Assembly: GCF_030247195.1 (NCBI RefSeq)
Contig: NC_080670.1
Coordinates: 217,168,046-217,232,045 of the forward strand
Direction: 5' to 3'
Length of the DNA: 64,000 nt
From: Topomyia yanbarensis
Lineage: Eukaryota; Arthropoda; Insecta; Diptera; Culicidae
Below are positions 49,589-60,688 of the stretch, one piece after another. The notes beneath the pieces were generated by a model. That model saw nothing but the letters and a program-made list of their open reading frames with translations, searched no databases and was not told where the DNA came from. A program made the position numbers and the translations under genes. Positions within the stretch are counted from its first letter, which is position 1. Each line of letters starts with the position of its first letter.

Positions 49589-52111
49589 TTTTGATTATAT
49601 AGGTTTTAACTTTAGGGTCATTCGCCTCTTTTCGCGTTAGAGTTCCAGTAAAAATTCTTGCGTTTTCGTTCTCATCCCCCGCACGTTCTGGTAATACACC
49701 AAGAGAAGCTGGTCGTGATGAACCTCAGGTTGGTAGGCCGGTGCAACAAAGGCCATAGGTACTGTAACGCATTGATTTGGCGGTGAATTTCCTTCATTTA
49801 GTTGTTGACCGACTGGGTCGGGAGGATGATATTCCAATCGACTAGTGTTCAGATGATATTCGGTGACTGCGATGAAACTGTTTTGTCTAGCGACTGACTG
49901 TACAAAAGATTTGATCAATTCGCTTCACCCAATTCAAAAAAAAATCGCAGAAAGTGTTTTTTTTTTCTTATTCGAACAACTGGCTTGTTCCGCGTGATGC
50001 CTCGGTAGTTAGCACAAAAGTTGTGCTTCGCTGATGAGGTACTTGAATCCAAAACTAGCCTTTCGATTCAAGGACCACACGCCTGGAATTATGCAGCTTT
50101 TTCTCAAACGAAAACTTTTTGGATAAGACCAAATTTCAACCAACCAGAACTTCTGTGCTTATTACCGGGAATAAACCAGTTGTTTAGGAGTTCACACAAC
50201 ACATGTTTAGTTTGAATTTAGTATCTAACTGGCGCCAATTTGGTACTGGTTTGGACTTATCTAACGGGCTCCAAGTTGGTTTATTTTTCCTTCTTGTTTA
50301 TTTGACACGGCTCAATGAGTTAGCGTAACTCAGCCGTGCGTCTTGCGGGATTTTTACAATATGAAAAATTCAAAAAAAAAATTTCAAAATGCCTATCTAT
50401 CGGGCCTTGTTGAAGCAGCTTGCTGCAGCGTGTTGAGATCCTCTTCCTTGGCGGTGAAACATTAGCTGCGTTTTCTGATGTCCCTCATTCGGTCCGTCTT
50501 CTCTCACGTTTTCGTTCACGTCCATGTCGTCATCGGCACTGCATTCATGATATTTACGGTGGGATGTTCTTATTTGTTTCTTGTACTTACGGGTCGCTGT
50601 TGTAAACCCTTCTTCGTTCCCATTTGATTCATTATTGGTGCTGTTGGTTTTTGATTTGGAGGCATGTTGGTTTCGTGGTATCGGGCCCGATCATTGTTGA
50701 GTTGGTGTTTGTTACGGCTCGGTCCGCAGTCATTGATTTAACAACCGGTTGTAGTTTGGTATACGAAAATTGTTTACCGGCCTTAGTCGAAACAAATGGA
50801 GTTTTCTTAGCTGCCTCTGCGCAAGGTTTTCCGTAGTGTAGAGGCTGATCACAGTATTGCTACGTAGGAATCTGTCCTGGTTACGTAGCCAGTGTTCGTT
50901 GAGAAGATGCAATACTCAGAGCTGATTTGCATGGGAACGATCAAGTACGAGGGAAGAGGTTTTGTCGGACGCATTCTCATCACACGAACGTCGTTGCGTA
51001 GTCCTGGGACGAAGTTTCTACATGTATCTTCCTTTACACTATCCACATCTCTGTATTTTAACAAAAGTTGTTGAATAGCGACCGAGCTAGTACGTGGTGC
51101 CAGGTCATGTAGCTTTAATTCAATACTGTCATTATCCATATAAGTTGGGATACTGCGTTAAATGTCATTACATTACATTCAGTACCGCATGACGTAAAGG
51201 GCGAACACGAAATTATTGCGACACCGAAAATGTCATACCAATTTCCCTATAATGTTTAAAATCAAACCAAAATTTTAGGGTAGTTTTATACATATATTTA
51301 CTTCAAAAATCAAAAGAAAAGTTAATCGATGGAGCCTTGAGTGTAAAATTGAACGCATTTTCGATTGATGCCCTCCATCAAAGTCTTTACAGTGTCATCC
51401 GGTACCAGTTTCTCAGTTTTTTCCATTTTCTTAACATGTCCTTCTCGTCTTTAACTGTCCTCTTGCTCTTCCGAAGTTCCCGCTTCATGCCCAGTACTGC
51501 TCCACCGGGCGTAGCTCCGGACAGTTTGGCGGATTCATGTCCTTTGGAATAAAATGGACAGAATTGGCCCCATACCACTCCAGGACACTTTTAGAATAGT
51601 GGCATGATGCCAAATCTGGCCAAAATAGCGGAGCTTCGTCGTGCTGCTGCAAGAACGGCAAAAGCCGCTTCTCGAGGCACTCAGATTTGTAGATCTCGCC
51701 ATTTACTGTGCCTTTTGTCACGAAAGGCTCACTCCTCAGTCCGCAAGAGCAGATGGCCTGCCAAATGAGATATTTGGAGGTGAACTTCGACATTTTCTTC
51801 TTCTTAAATTTGTCGTCCACATAGAACTTGCTCTTGCCGGTGAAAAACTCCAACCCCGGAATTTGCTTGAAATCAGCTTTTATATACGTTTCGTCGTCCA
51901 TCACACAGCAGCCATATTTTGTCAGCATCTTCTCGTAGAGCTTCCGTGCCCGAGTTTTAGCCGTCGATTGTTGTCGCTCATCGCGGTTTGGGAAGTTCTG
52001 TACCTTGTATGTATGTAGTCCAGCTCTCTTCTTTGCATTCTGGACGTAGCTCTGGGGCAGCAACGGCGCGACTTCTAGCTTCTGAACTGAGCAAGATGAG
52101 AAACCGGACTG
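49589..52111 (-). mobile_element. LINE-A copy with internal deletions, split by a DD37E transposon
   Basis: From 5' to 3' on the minus strand there is the 5' terminus at 52111 with about 35 bp of 5' UTR similarity. Next is an inserted and truncated DD37E element (51197 to about 52075). ORF1 fragments follow (MDNDSIELKLHDLAPRTSS, then CRNFVPGLRNDVRVMRMR at 50849-51139, with broken knuckle and C-terminal DNA to about 50420). An ORF2 N-terminal piece at 49637-49918 ends with YYQNVRGMRTK, the usual start of an APE-type endonuclease. It joins directly to the 3' tail (GAGGCGAATGACCCTAAAG, then AAAACCTATATAATC) at 49589-49630. All reverse-transcriptase coding is missing. Confidence 0.75.
51197..52075 (-). 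mobile_element. DD37E Tc1/mariner element, one end lost
   Basis: The terminal inverted repeat AAGGGCGAACACGAAATTAT begins at 51197 after a TA (51195-51196) and equals the left end of the 60.7-kb copy. The opposite end is absent; the element stops near 52075 against LINE-A 5' UTR sequence. A minus-strand frame (51485-52156) carries all three catalytic residues: Asp in CCVMDDETYI, Asp in FWPDLASCHYS, and Glu in RPVEQYWA 37 residues later. A 4-nt deletion relative to the 60.7-kb copy, just after VEQYWA (near 51489), shifts the frame of the C-terminus. The N-terminal DNA-binding region is missing, so it is inactive. Confidence 0.85.
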
Positions 52112-54049
52112 ACCCTCAAGTTGGTGACAGTTACTGACGAGGAGAATCCGCAACACGTAACATCAAAGTTTATTGATTTGTTGAAGAAAACTGAAAAGGC
52201 GTATGGACTTCCGGTGATGATGGGATAATTCGTTTATTAGTCAAGCCTTCTCAAAAATCAGTATGTAGATGAAACTCAACTCAACTTGATTTCCGTCTAC
52301 CTCTGTTAAAAAATAAGATTTAATTAATATGCTCCCAAAACCCCGCTTAGACTACACCACTGATTGTTTATCGAGACTTATTGCTACGGAACAGCGAAAG
52401 AACAAAAAAAATGAAAGACAAGAATCAAAACAATTCCGTACCATCGCATCGTGGTAGGCTATGAGCATCGAGCACTTCAATTTGTCGTGGTGCATTTCAC
52501 AACGAGCAAATTCCTTCTCATTCTTCTACGGCACTTAAACGTATGATTGTTTTCCGGTTCTTTTTACCGTCCACAAAAGTACTTGGAAAATTCTTGTGCT
52601 CCACAGTTCTACAATGCTCTCGCCGTGAAGATAGAAATGCGACTACTAAGATAGTTGCTAGAAAAAAATAAAACAAAAACCTCCGCACTAATGCAGCGTC
52701 AGCGCAGCGGGTTTGCGAGAAACTGCAATCACTGCTCTATTATCGAGACGATCTTTATCTGACCAATAACGGAGGGGAGCGTTTGTTTCCCATGTCCGTT
52801 CCATCCTAGGGGGCCATGAATGTTGTCGAGGAAACTAAAATTTTACTGAAAACAGAATAGCCGCAGCAATGTTTCAGGTTGCAGAACCCTCCATCCTGTT
52901 TTGAAATCGGCACCCATTTGCGGTTCTGCCTGCAGCATCCCCCTTCTGGAAGATTGCACACAGTAACGGGCAGTAACCAGAAGATGCAATTCACTACACA
53001 CGAAAAAGCATCCAGAATCCAGCGGGCAACTAACAACAAACTTGTATAAGACAGGGAGACATTGAGGATGGGGAAACTAAACGCACATTTACGAAATGGC
53101 CAGCAATAAAAATAACTATAAATCTGCGCTCACGCTCAGCCCATCGCCGCCGCCGCCGTTACCATGCCGGTCGGTAAAGCTGCCAAAGGACATGGCACTT
53201 CGCAGTAAACCGATGGGGGTTGGTTTTGGGGTTTGGGTTGAAAATCCAGAGCTTAAAATAATGATAGTCACGTAAATGGTATTTCCGCCTTTTATCCCTA
53301 CTGTGGGTAAAAACCTGAATGTTGGGGGGGAAGGAACAATAACAAACACAGCGGTAAACGGCAACGACTACTACGCTGCACAGACAGTCAACAGCCCCAG
53401 CAGCGGTGAGGACAAAATTACGCTCATTATCACGCTGTCTGGCTCTTCCCGGTTGGATTTCTTTTTTTTTTGTTATCTGCATGTACTCGAAAGATGTCAC
53501 CCTCATTCTCTCACGCTCTCTTTATCCCCCTTTTCCACTGTGTTACGACACTGCGGTTCATAAAATTATTATCGCTCTGGTAAACGCTTGCAACTCTGTT
53601 TTGTGTACGGACTGGTGGGGGGGGGGGTGAGGAGCGCTTGAGCCTGTTGATGCTGGGAAGGATAAAGTGGCGACTGGTTTCTTTTTTTTCGGTGGTAAAA
53701 ATAATGATGCTATTATAGGGAGAAGCATATTTCAGGAGTCCGCTTAAGACCCAGGCGAAATTATTCAATTCATATTTGAGTAGAGGATTTCTCTTAAATT
53801 AGTGTTTTTAATAGCTCTAAATGAGTCATCGATAGGTTCGCATCCTAAAAAAATTAGGTACACCTAGGAGTAACTCATTTGGGCTTGGAAGAAGAAATTG
53901 ACCTTTGGAAGAGTTCAACACGAAAATCGGAAGGGTTGGAGAAAGACGGAAAACGAAGGATCCGGCGAAGTTTCTACAATACTCTTTAAAAGCTGCTCAT
54001 TTGAGCCCTTCTAATGAGTAGTAATGGATGAGAATTGTGAAATCTCTAG
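52112..54049. other. No gene recognised
   Basis: Short ORFs only. A G11 tract is at 53617-53627. Confidence 0.45.
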
Positions 54050-54195
54050 AGGTGTACTAGAATTGTTTTCCTGGAATCCCAACATTTTCATTCTGGTTAT
54101 ACTAGAATGGCATTAGGGCGATACTAAAATTGTTTTAGCGATGCTATAATTTTCGGAGTGAACTCGGAAGTGTACTGAAATGATTTTGAAGATTG
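54050..54195 (+). repeat. 11-bp-period minisatellite
   Basis: TGTACTAGAAT, TGTTTTCCTGG, then TATACTAGAAT, CGATACTAAAAT and TGTTTTAGCGA recur at roughly 11-bp steps. The unit is the same as in the array at 41448-41534 but on the opposite strand. Confidence 0.55.
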
Positions 54196-54479
54196 TCCAG
54201 AGCGGTTTATCCCTTTCATGTCCAACTTTTTTCTAGTGCAAGTAGGGTTTCGAAACTATTTTTCCTTGATAACGGTGGGCTCAAGAAATACGAAAAGCCT
54301 TTTGTCATAAAGATAGGTGCTTTCCTCGCAGTGCTAGAAGCTGCTCAATTTTTACCTTCCAATGCTCAATGCACTTCTCCCAGAATATTTACAACAGTCC
54401 AATTGCGTGGAAAACGTAGCAAAAGATAGTCTAAATTGATAAGTTTTATCAGTTTTCAATAATATTGCAACATAACGAA

Positions 54480-54790
54480 GATATATGAAAAATTCATTTT
54501 CCGTCGTCAACTTAAACTGTCTCTGGCAGCACTGAATGAATCTTCCAATATGTTCTGGTCTAGTGCTTGGTGCCAAGTCGTGCAGGCGTACTTCGATTTT
54601 ATCGTCATCCATATACAAAATCTTCGCAGAAAAGTTTTCTGCTTGGGATAAACTTCTAAACGTTATCAATACACAATTTTTAACGTGATGTAACTGTATG
54701 TAAGTCACTTCCTCCCTCCAAATTAAGCTCCATCCGTTGGCTCACATCTACGAAACGAAAGAAAGCGTTTCCAACTGCAAAACATTTGCA
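54480..54790 (-). pseudogene. LINE-A ORF1 fragment
   Basis: Minus-strand translation gives TYIQLHHVKNCVLITFRSLSQAENF and EVRLHDLAPSTRPEHIGRFI, homologous to residues about 55-125 of the intact ORF1. Upstream codons are interrupted by stops, and the region between these two blocks is shorter than in the intact copy. Confidence 0.75.
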
Positions 54791-55109
54791 CCACTAACGA
54801 TTATCGGCTAATGTTATCAGAATCATCAGGAATAATTTTATTTTTTCCAAGCATCTTTAAAAATCTAGCAGAGTTCGTAGTCTCGTAGTTGTTTCACAAC
54901 GGATGACATGACGTACCATTTGCGACGCCATATAACATTGTCTCAGTTCACTATACTAGGACGAGGAAGAAACCCAATGGCCGAAACATGAAAAGGTGTG
55001 TTAAAAAATAAAACAATCGAAAGCATGCCGTAAGATCTAAAAATGAAGTTGTGCGAAATCGTCCGGACGCTAACATGCACATATGTGCATTCCACATACT
55101 AATGCATTC

Positions 55110-56010
55110 ACGTTTTTTGCGCGGTTTTTTACGAGGTTTTTTTTATGCGGATTTTCAAATAATCGCGGTTTTTGCAAAAATATTCTAAGTCCTTTTGAAT
55201 GCAAAGAACTTAGAAGAACTTTGATAGTTTTTCTTCGCTCGGATTTCGCAATTAACATGGTTTTTGCAAAAAAATATTCTACGTCCTTTTGTATGTAAAA
55301 GACTTAGAAGATTTTCGGAAAGATGGAAGAGACGTGTCTGGAAGACTCCTTATGGCCCGCACCTCAACAATATGGATATTTTCGGAATGGACTTGATAAG
55401 TAGGTGCCAGAAATTGATTTTTGACGCCACTTTAAAATCCAAGATGGCGACTTCCGGTTTCGAGAAATTAGCTATGACCCAATCAATATGGGTGTTTTCG
55501 GAATGGTCTTGAAGAGTAGGTGCCAACAATTGATATTTGACGCCATTTTGAAATCCAAGATGGCGACTTCCGGTTTCGAGAAGTTGACTATAACCCAATC
55601 AATATGGGTGTTTTCGGAATGGACTTGATAATTAGGTGCCAGAAATTGATTTTTGACGCCTTTTGTAAAATTCAAGATGGCGACTTTGATTGGTTGTCGA
55701 ATTTCACTAAAACGGAAGTCGCCATCTTGGATTTCAAAAAATGGCGTCAAGCATAAAATTCTGGCACCTAATCGTCAAGACTATTCCGAAAATACCCATG
55801 TTGTTGAGGTGCGAGTCATAAGGAGTCCAGATCCGTCTCTTCCATCTTTCCGAAAATCTTCTAATTATTTTGCATTCAAAGGAACTTGTATTTTTTGCAA
55901 AAACCGTGTTAATTGCGACATCCGCGCAAAAAAAAATATCTAGTGCATAGTCTTTTCGGATTTTCGAATTAACGCGGTACGTATCCCTCGCGTAAAAAAT
56001 CTGGTGTAGT
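55110..56010. repeat. Foldback element with internal 116-bp tandem repeats
   Basis: The left arm contains three units of 116 bp (TTCGGAATGG recurs at 55381, 55497 and 55613), each with GTAGGTGCCA and CCAAGATGGCGACTTCCGG. After a pivot near 55680-55720 the same sequence returns inverted (GGAAGTCGCCATCTTGG, then TGGCACCTAATCGTCAAG), followed by the inverted outer arm (GTTAATTGCGACATCCG pairing with CGGATTTCGCAATTAAC). The outer flanks are rich in GCGCGGTTTTT and GCGTAAAAAA. The ORFs within are not conserved protein genes. Confidence 0.8.
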
Positions 56011-56739
56011 TTCAGCTATTTAAATGCATGTGAACTGGGTTTTAATGTCTTACGCTATAGAATCCCAAAACAGCTGCCCAGATAAAGCGTTGCTCAACCT
56101 GTGCTTGAAATGGTAGAAGCCTGGTACTAAGGGAGATTACTAGATTGGTTCGTCTCAAGATAAGCATAACTGAGGAACAGTGGAAAATCTACTATTTCAA
56201 ATTATAGTTCACAGCGTACCTCAGGATTATAAGCATTTCTTCCTGAGTTGTTAGCCTCGATTAGTCTCTGATGTAAAAGTTGTTGGCATTTCATTGTGTG
56301 GTTAGTGGTTAAATTGGAAAATTCCAGTTACACATATTACCGAATAGCAGGCGCCAACGCCTGCTTTTCAAATTGAAATAAAATGTGGGAATGTTCAAAA
56401 GAATTGCTGAAAAATGCCTACTCTATTACTTCATGGAAGAGGCCCAATTGAAAAATTTGTATTGGTGTTTTTTTAGTCTAAAAAAGAAGGATATTATGCA
56501 CTAAAATTCTTCCAAAAAAAAGTTTATGGGATCGAATCGAACATATATCATCACCGTCCTATGCAACACTAACTCAGATGTCGCTTCGTCAAAGGGTAAT
56601 AACCTCCTAATACGAAGAGATTGATTTGCAGGGACAAAGCTGAGAACAATAAAATTCTAATGTCGAAACGTTTAATAATAAATTTTAGCAAATTTTTCCG
56701 ATTGCTAGACTTACAAATACAAATTTGGAGAAGACACTA

Positions 56740-57080
56740 CTGGTCTGACTAGAAATAGAGGCGTTTCTAGAACAACCGTGCCCAGTGATTTTGAAAAATC
56801 TCCTACATTTTTCGAAGCTCCACTGCGGTATGCTGACCAGGGCTTAACCGGCCACTGCAACCTCAATTATCACATGGCAACTATTCAGCGCGCTGAGTCC
56901 TTTTCATGTGATCTTTGTGAATCCGACTACGGAACCTCATATCATCGGATATGCAACTGTCCAGCGGTAGCGCAATTGCGATTTCGAGTCTTCGACGACG
57001 ATAGACGAAACCATGTTTGGACGACTGAAACTCAGAGACATACTAAAGTTTCTTATCCAATGTGATAAAGAACTTTAGGC
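56740..57080 (+). pseudogene. 3' end of an RNase H-bearing LINE ORF2
   Basis: The plus strand reads LTGHCNLNYHMATIQRAES, then CDLCESDYGTSYHRICNCPA, the conserved tail after the RNase H domain in I/Loa-type LINEs (LTGHxxLNYHL, then CxxCxxxxETSYHLxCxCPA). After a frameshift it ends FGRLKLRDILKFLIQ, then CDKEL and stop at about 57078. Only about 100 codons remain, so the copy is 5'-truncated. Among the autonomous LINE remnants it is the only one on the plus strand. Confidence 0.7.
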
Positions 57081-57327
57081 TTATTCGCAGGCAAGTTGAA
57101 CTACCTGTGAGTTTAACTTACCGTTGTTTATTTTTGCTGTTGTGCTGTTATTTTCCCTCCCTTCCAATTCTACTTCTCCACACCTCCTTGTCCTTTCCTT
57201 CCGCTCTGGAAATGATGAAAACACACGGCAAGGTACAAATCCCCGACTACATACGGGGAACGTGCCATTTAAGCCAATATATTCTGATTCCTGACCGGTC
57301 TGATTAGAAATAGAGGATGGGCAGACT

Positions 57328-58192
57328 TCCCAAATGAACATCGTACACAATGTTCGCTCCGGTTCTGTGCTCATATTAAACCCACATTTTGTGTACGAAC
57401 TCAAACACGCTATTTCGCACCAAAACACGTGCACATGTTCACCTGCACAACCGAACCCCATGTACGCAGACGGTGTGTGTAGACATAAGTCCGTGGAACC
57501 AATTTTCTCTTCCTCACTTTCTTCATCACTAGCGTTGTCTCTTTTCGCCTTGTGCGAATCGTTCTCGTGTACGCACCCGGTGTACGCTCATCAGCCATTG
57601 TAATTCTCTCTCACTCACGCGATAAGAAGCTTATCCGATGTCCAACTTTTCCGAGATAAGATCCGTCTCCACAAATAGCGTGAGAATAATTTTCCGGATA
57701 AAATTCATTTGATTTTTTCCTTCTAATCGGAGAATCAATAAAAGCGTCAAAATATACTCTTAATTTCAAAGAAAAGCGGCAAAGATAGACTTATTTTTTT
57801 GTGTTTTGAAAAAGCGACAGCAAGACAGCGAGCGCAAAAAGGATATCGTGATAAACTCATTCGCTCATTCTCCGGCGGTTTCATTTGTTCGAAGAAATAA
57901 CACGTTGTATTTATCCAGAGAAGTTGGGTGAGCGCCAATAACTTTTCCTGTGAAAATGTGAGTTTTTATTGTCGCAGTAGCAAATTATTCGGACGCATTT
58001 ACTCGTATGAGCGATAAATGCAATGCCTGACGTACACAGATGTTTGAACTAGAGTTCGCACATCGTTCGCTTGGGTTCGATGTTCGAGGCGAACCTGTAC
58101 ATCGAGACGAAGCATGTTTGAGGTTGAATGCGTGCACGAAATTTTGCACACAGGTACAAACTTGTCGATGTTCATGGGAAGTCTGCTGATGG
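57328..58192. repeat. Dispersed repeat family D2, copy interrupted by an insertion
   Basis: Outer parts match 63414-63797 closely: CGTGCACATGTTC, CAACCGAACCCCATGTACGC, TCGTTCTCGTGTACGCACCC, ATGTTTGAACTAGAGTT and GAGACGAAGCATGTTT. The interruption (57592-58029) is absent from the other copy. It is unrelated to family D1 and non-coding. Confidence 0.8.
57592..58029. mobile_element. 438-bp insertion, possibly hAT-like MITE
   Basis: The insertion is defined by comparison with the uninterrupted repeat at 63.4 kb. The ends CAGCCATTG (57592) and CAATGCCTG (ending 58029) are inverted with one mismatch. Flanks ACGCTCAT and ACGTACAC agree at five of eight positions, a possible decayed 8-bp duplication. 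CAG-starting ends and 8-bp duplications are hAT traits. The assignment is tentative. Confidence 0.5.
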
Positions 58193-58491
58193 GGTTTTTT
58201 TCTTGTAACCAATGTAAACATGGCGCAACGAAATAGCAGAGAAAACAAGAGCGAAATAGGCGATAATGGAAAGCGACTGAAATGTTGCGACTGGTTGTTT
58301 TTTTAAAGCTGCCCGTGAAAACATAACCTAGGAAAGCAACGATATATTGCAATGATAGGATATGTTCATGATGAATCACATAAAAAATTGAAAATGACTG
58401 CTCTTCTGATTTTTGTTATTGTTCTTTAGATCAAAACGTGATTTCGTCCGAAGATAAAAATCGAAAAGAAGCAAACCGAAACATTTTTTGT

Positions 58492-58554
58492 TTGAGAATT
58501 CCTTCCTAAGAGAGAAGTTGTTTTATAACTTCTCTTTTAGGAAGAAATTCTCAA
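58492..58554. repeat. 28-bp-stem hairpin
   Basis: TTGAGAATTCCTTCCTAAG with GAGAAGTT (58492-58519) pairs with AACTTCTCTTTTAGGAAG and AAATTCTCAA (58527-58554), two mismatches and a 7-nt loop. It may be a fused pair of transposon ends or a structured RNA. Confidence 0.75.
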
Positions 58555-60688
58555 TGTTTTATGATCCTGCAATCAACCAACATTGCCTTTTTTCCAAGAA
58601 GCCAAACATCTCTTTCAATTATGTTTATACAAAAAATGAACCAGCTACTGAGCAGATTGAAGCCATTAAAAGCTTTTTTGTTCCGTACAGAATGTTTACT
58701 TGGTGTAACTTAAAGCATGTAATAGGGAAAAGTTGTTGCAACATTTTGCGACGTACAAAAATCCTCTTCCATATGGCGCCATGTGCATTTTTACCTCCCT
58801 GTCCGTGGATATATTGCCGGGATGATAGCCGAAAAATGGAAAAAATGCTATCGATTTTATGGAAAATAAAGAGGAATGAATAATGACCCTCACCGGCGAC
58901 CGTTATGAACTCGTATGCACATTACATAATCGATCAATATTCCGTCTAGCCATCGGTGACTGTTACAGTGAAATTGAACGACACAGCGTAACCTTGGTGA
59001 CGGGATGCTTTTTTTTCGTATAATAAATTTGATAAATAGTGGGCTTGGTGCTGGAAAGGGTCCATTGAAATGTTGAGAAAAGAGGTATGTTTGAAACAAA
59101 ATTGATGATTATATCGGACCTTTTTCAATATTTCTGGGTTTAAATTTAAAATAAAATAGTGAACTCATTTTCCAACTTACAGCACGTGGCTCGTTCTTGC
59201 ACTGAACCCTACAAATTGCACTTGCGCTCCAGTAACTGCCAGTTTGTTAAAAACATATTCACATTGGCCTCAATTCGTCCCACGACGCGCTTGAAAAGCG
59301 GAACGGTGAAGGATTAAACATGTGCCAACTCACCAGAAGCGCAAACACACATATGGCATCACACAGGCACGGCCTGCTACGACCAGCAACCATACTACGG
59401 GAGCAGAATTAGAGGTGAAACCTGTCATTTACACACTGCCACCGAGACAGAATCCGACTTTACTTCGCTGATTCGGAGGGTTTCCTCCGCCTTCGGACCC
59501 CTTGTACAGGTGGGCTACTGTTAATTCTGTAATTTAAACTTTATCCCAGTAGTAATCCCTGTGCGAGTCAGCTGCTTCATCAAAAATGATTTCAGTGTAT
59601 TATCGCTTTGCTGGAAAGTGCTTTGAAATAGTTACGTCATACCCTGGTAAGTTAGAAGAAAGTTTATTCATCATTCCGAGTTGAACTATTTTCGGTGGCT
59701 CTCTGAACTATTGTTCCGGCGTAAGAATGTTTCTTAGCAAAATGATGATTATTTATAAACTTCCTCGTTAAAAATCTATCGCAATGGCGTTAGTAGCTTC
59801 ATTGATATTTTTTTTGAAATATTATGAAATACCCAGAGAAAGAATTAGAAACAATTTGAATCTGATCAATCTTAGTTCACTATGAATTTAAGACCCTTTC
59901 TCCCTCCTTGAATACGTCACTGTTCCACCAGATTGCATCGCAGCAAACGTAGACTAACCAGTGGCGATTGCCGCAAAGTTTCGAAAAAGGATTATCGCTG
60001 TTGTACTGACCAGTTCAGGTACATACTCTGCTTGCCCGATGGTTGTGATGACGATGGCCTACTGTGACCATTGCGTAACCATACGAGAGAACGTGTTCTG
60101 GTGAATATTTCATGTGACAAGTGGAATGAATTTTGCATAGCGATGGAATATTTGGAAACCGGGTTTCGGTGGTGGATCGCAGTAAGCGTGTAAAATTTTA
60201 CGATCAATTAGCACCGGCTACGTTCGGTGGGGCGAGTGCAATTTTGGGAAGGCGACAGCGCGTTGCTAAACACATTGAACTGTTCGACAAATTGCCATTA
60301 CCGTAACGATAACCGTTTCGGAGGAAAAAGTTTCACCAGGCACACTATCCGTCGTTGGGAGATTATTTGCTCATTTGCTGGTATTACTCGGGTCAACGGG
60401 TGGAAAAAAAAGTAACCGTTTTTGTCTTTTGTATCGCACAATGGGCTCAGGAAGAGGATGCCTTTTATGGCCTATAAAATGAATCGAATCAATGGTCGGA
60501 GGCTGGCTTCAGGAAGAAAATTGTTGATATTTTACCCTTTGCTGGATTAATATGACTATCTGATTCTTGTCTGTTGTTGCAAGGGTAAACACGAGAAACA
60601 TGGAAATAGGGCTATTTTGAAGTAAGCCAAAGATTTGTGTTACGGCTTCGTCTCATTAGTATCTGATAGCATCGACTTGGTCACCAGA
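58555..60688. other. No gene recognised
   Basis: One plus-strand ORF of 131 codons at 58488-58883 overlaps the hairpin and has no recognisable motif. The rest is featureless. Confidence 0.45.

Noticed and set aside
51641..52018. Plus-strand 125-codon frame over the DD37E element (similar frame at 61134-61499)
   Set aside because: It is the antisense shadow of the transposase. Its conservation between the two sites comes from the transposon itself.
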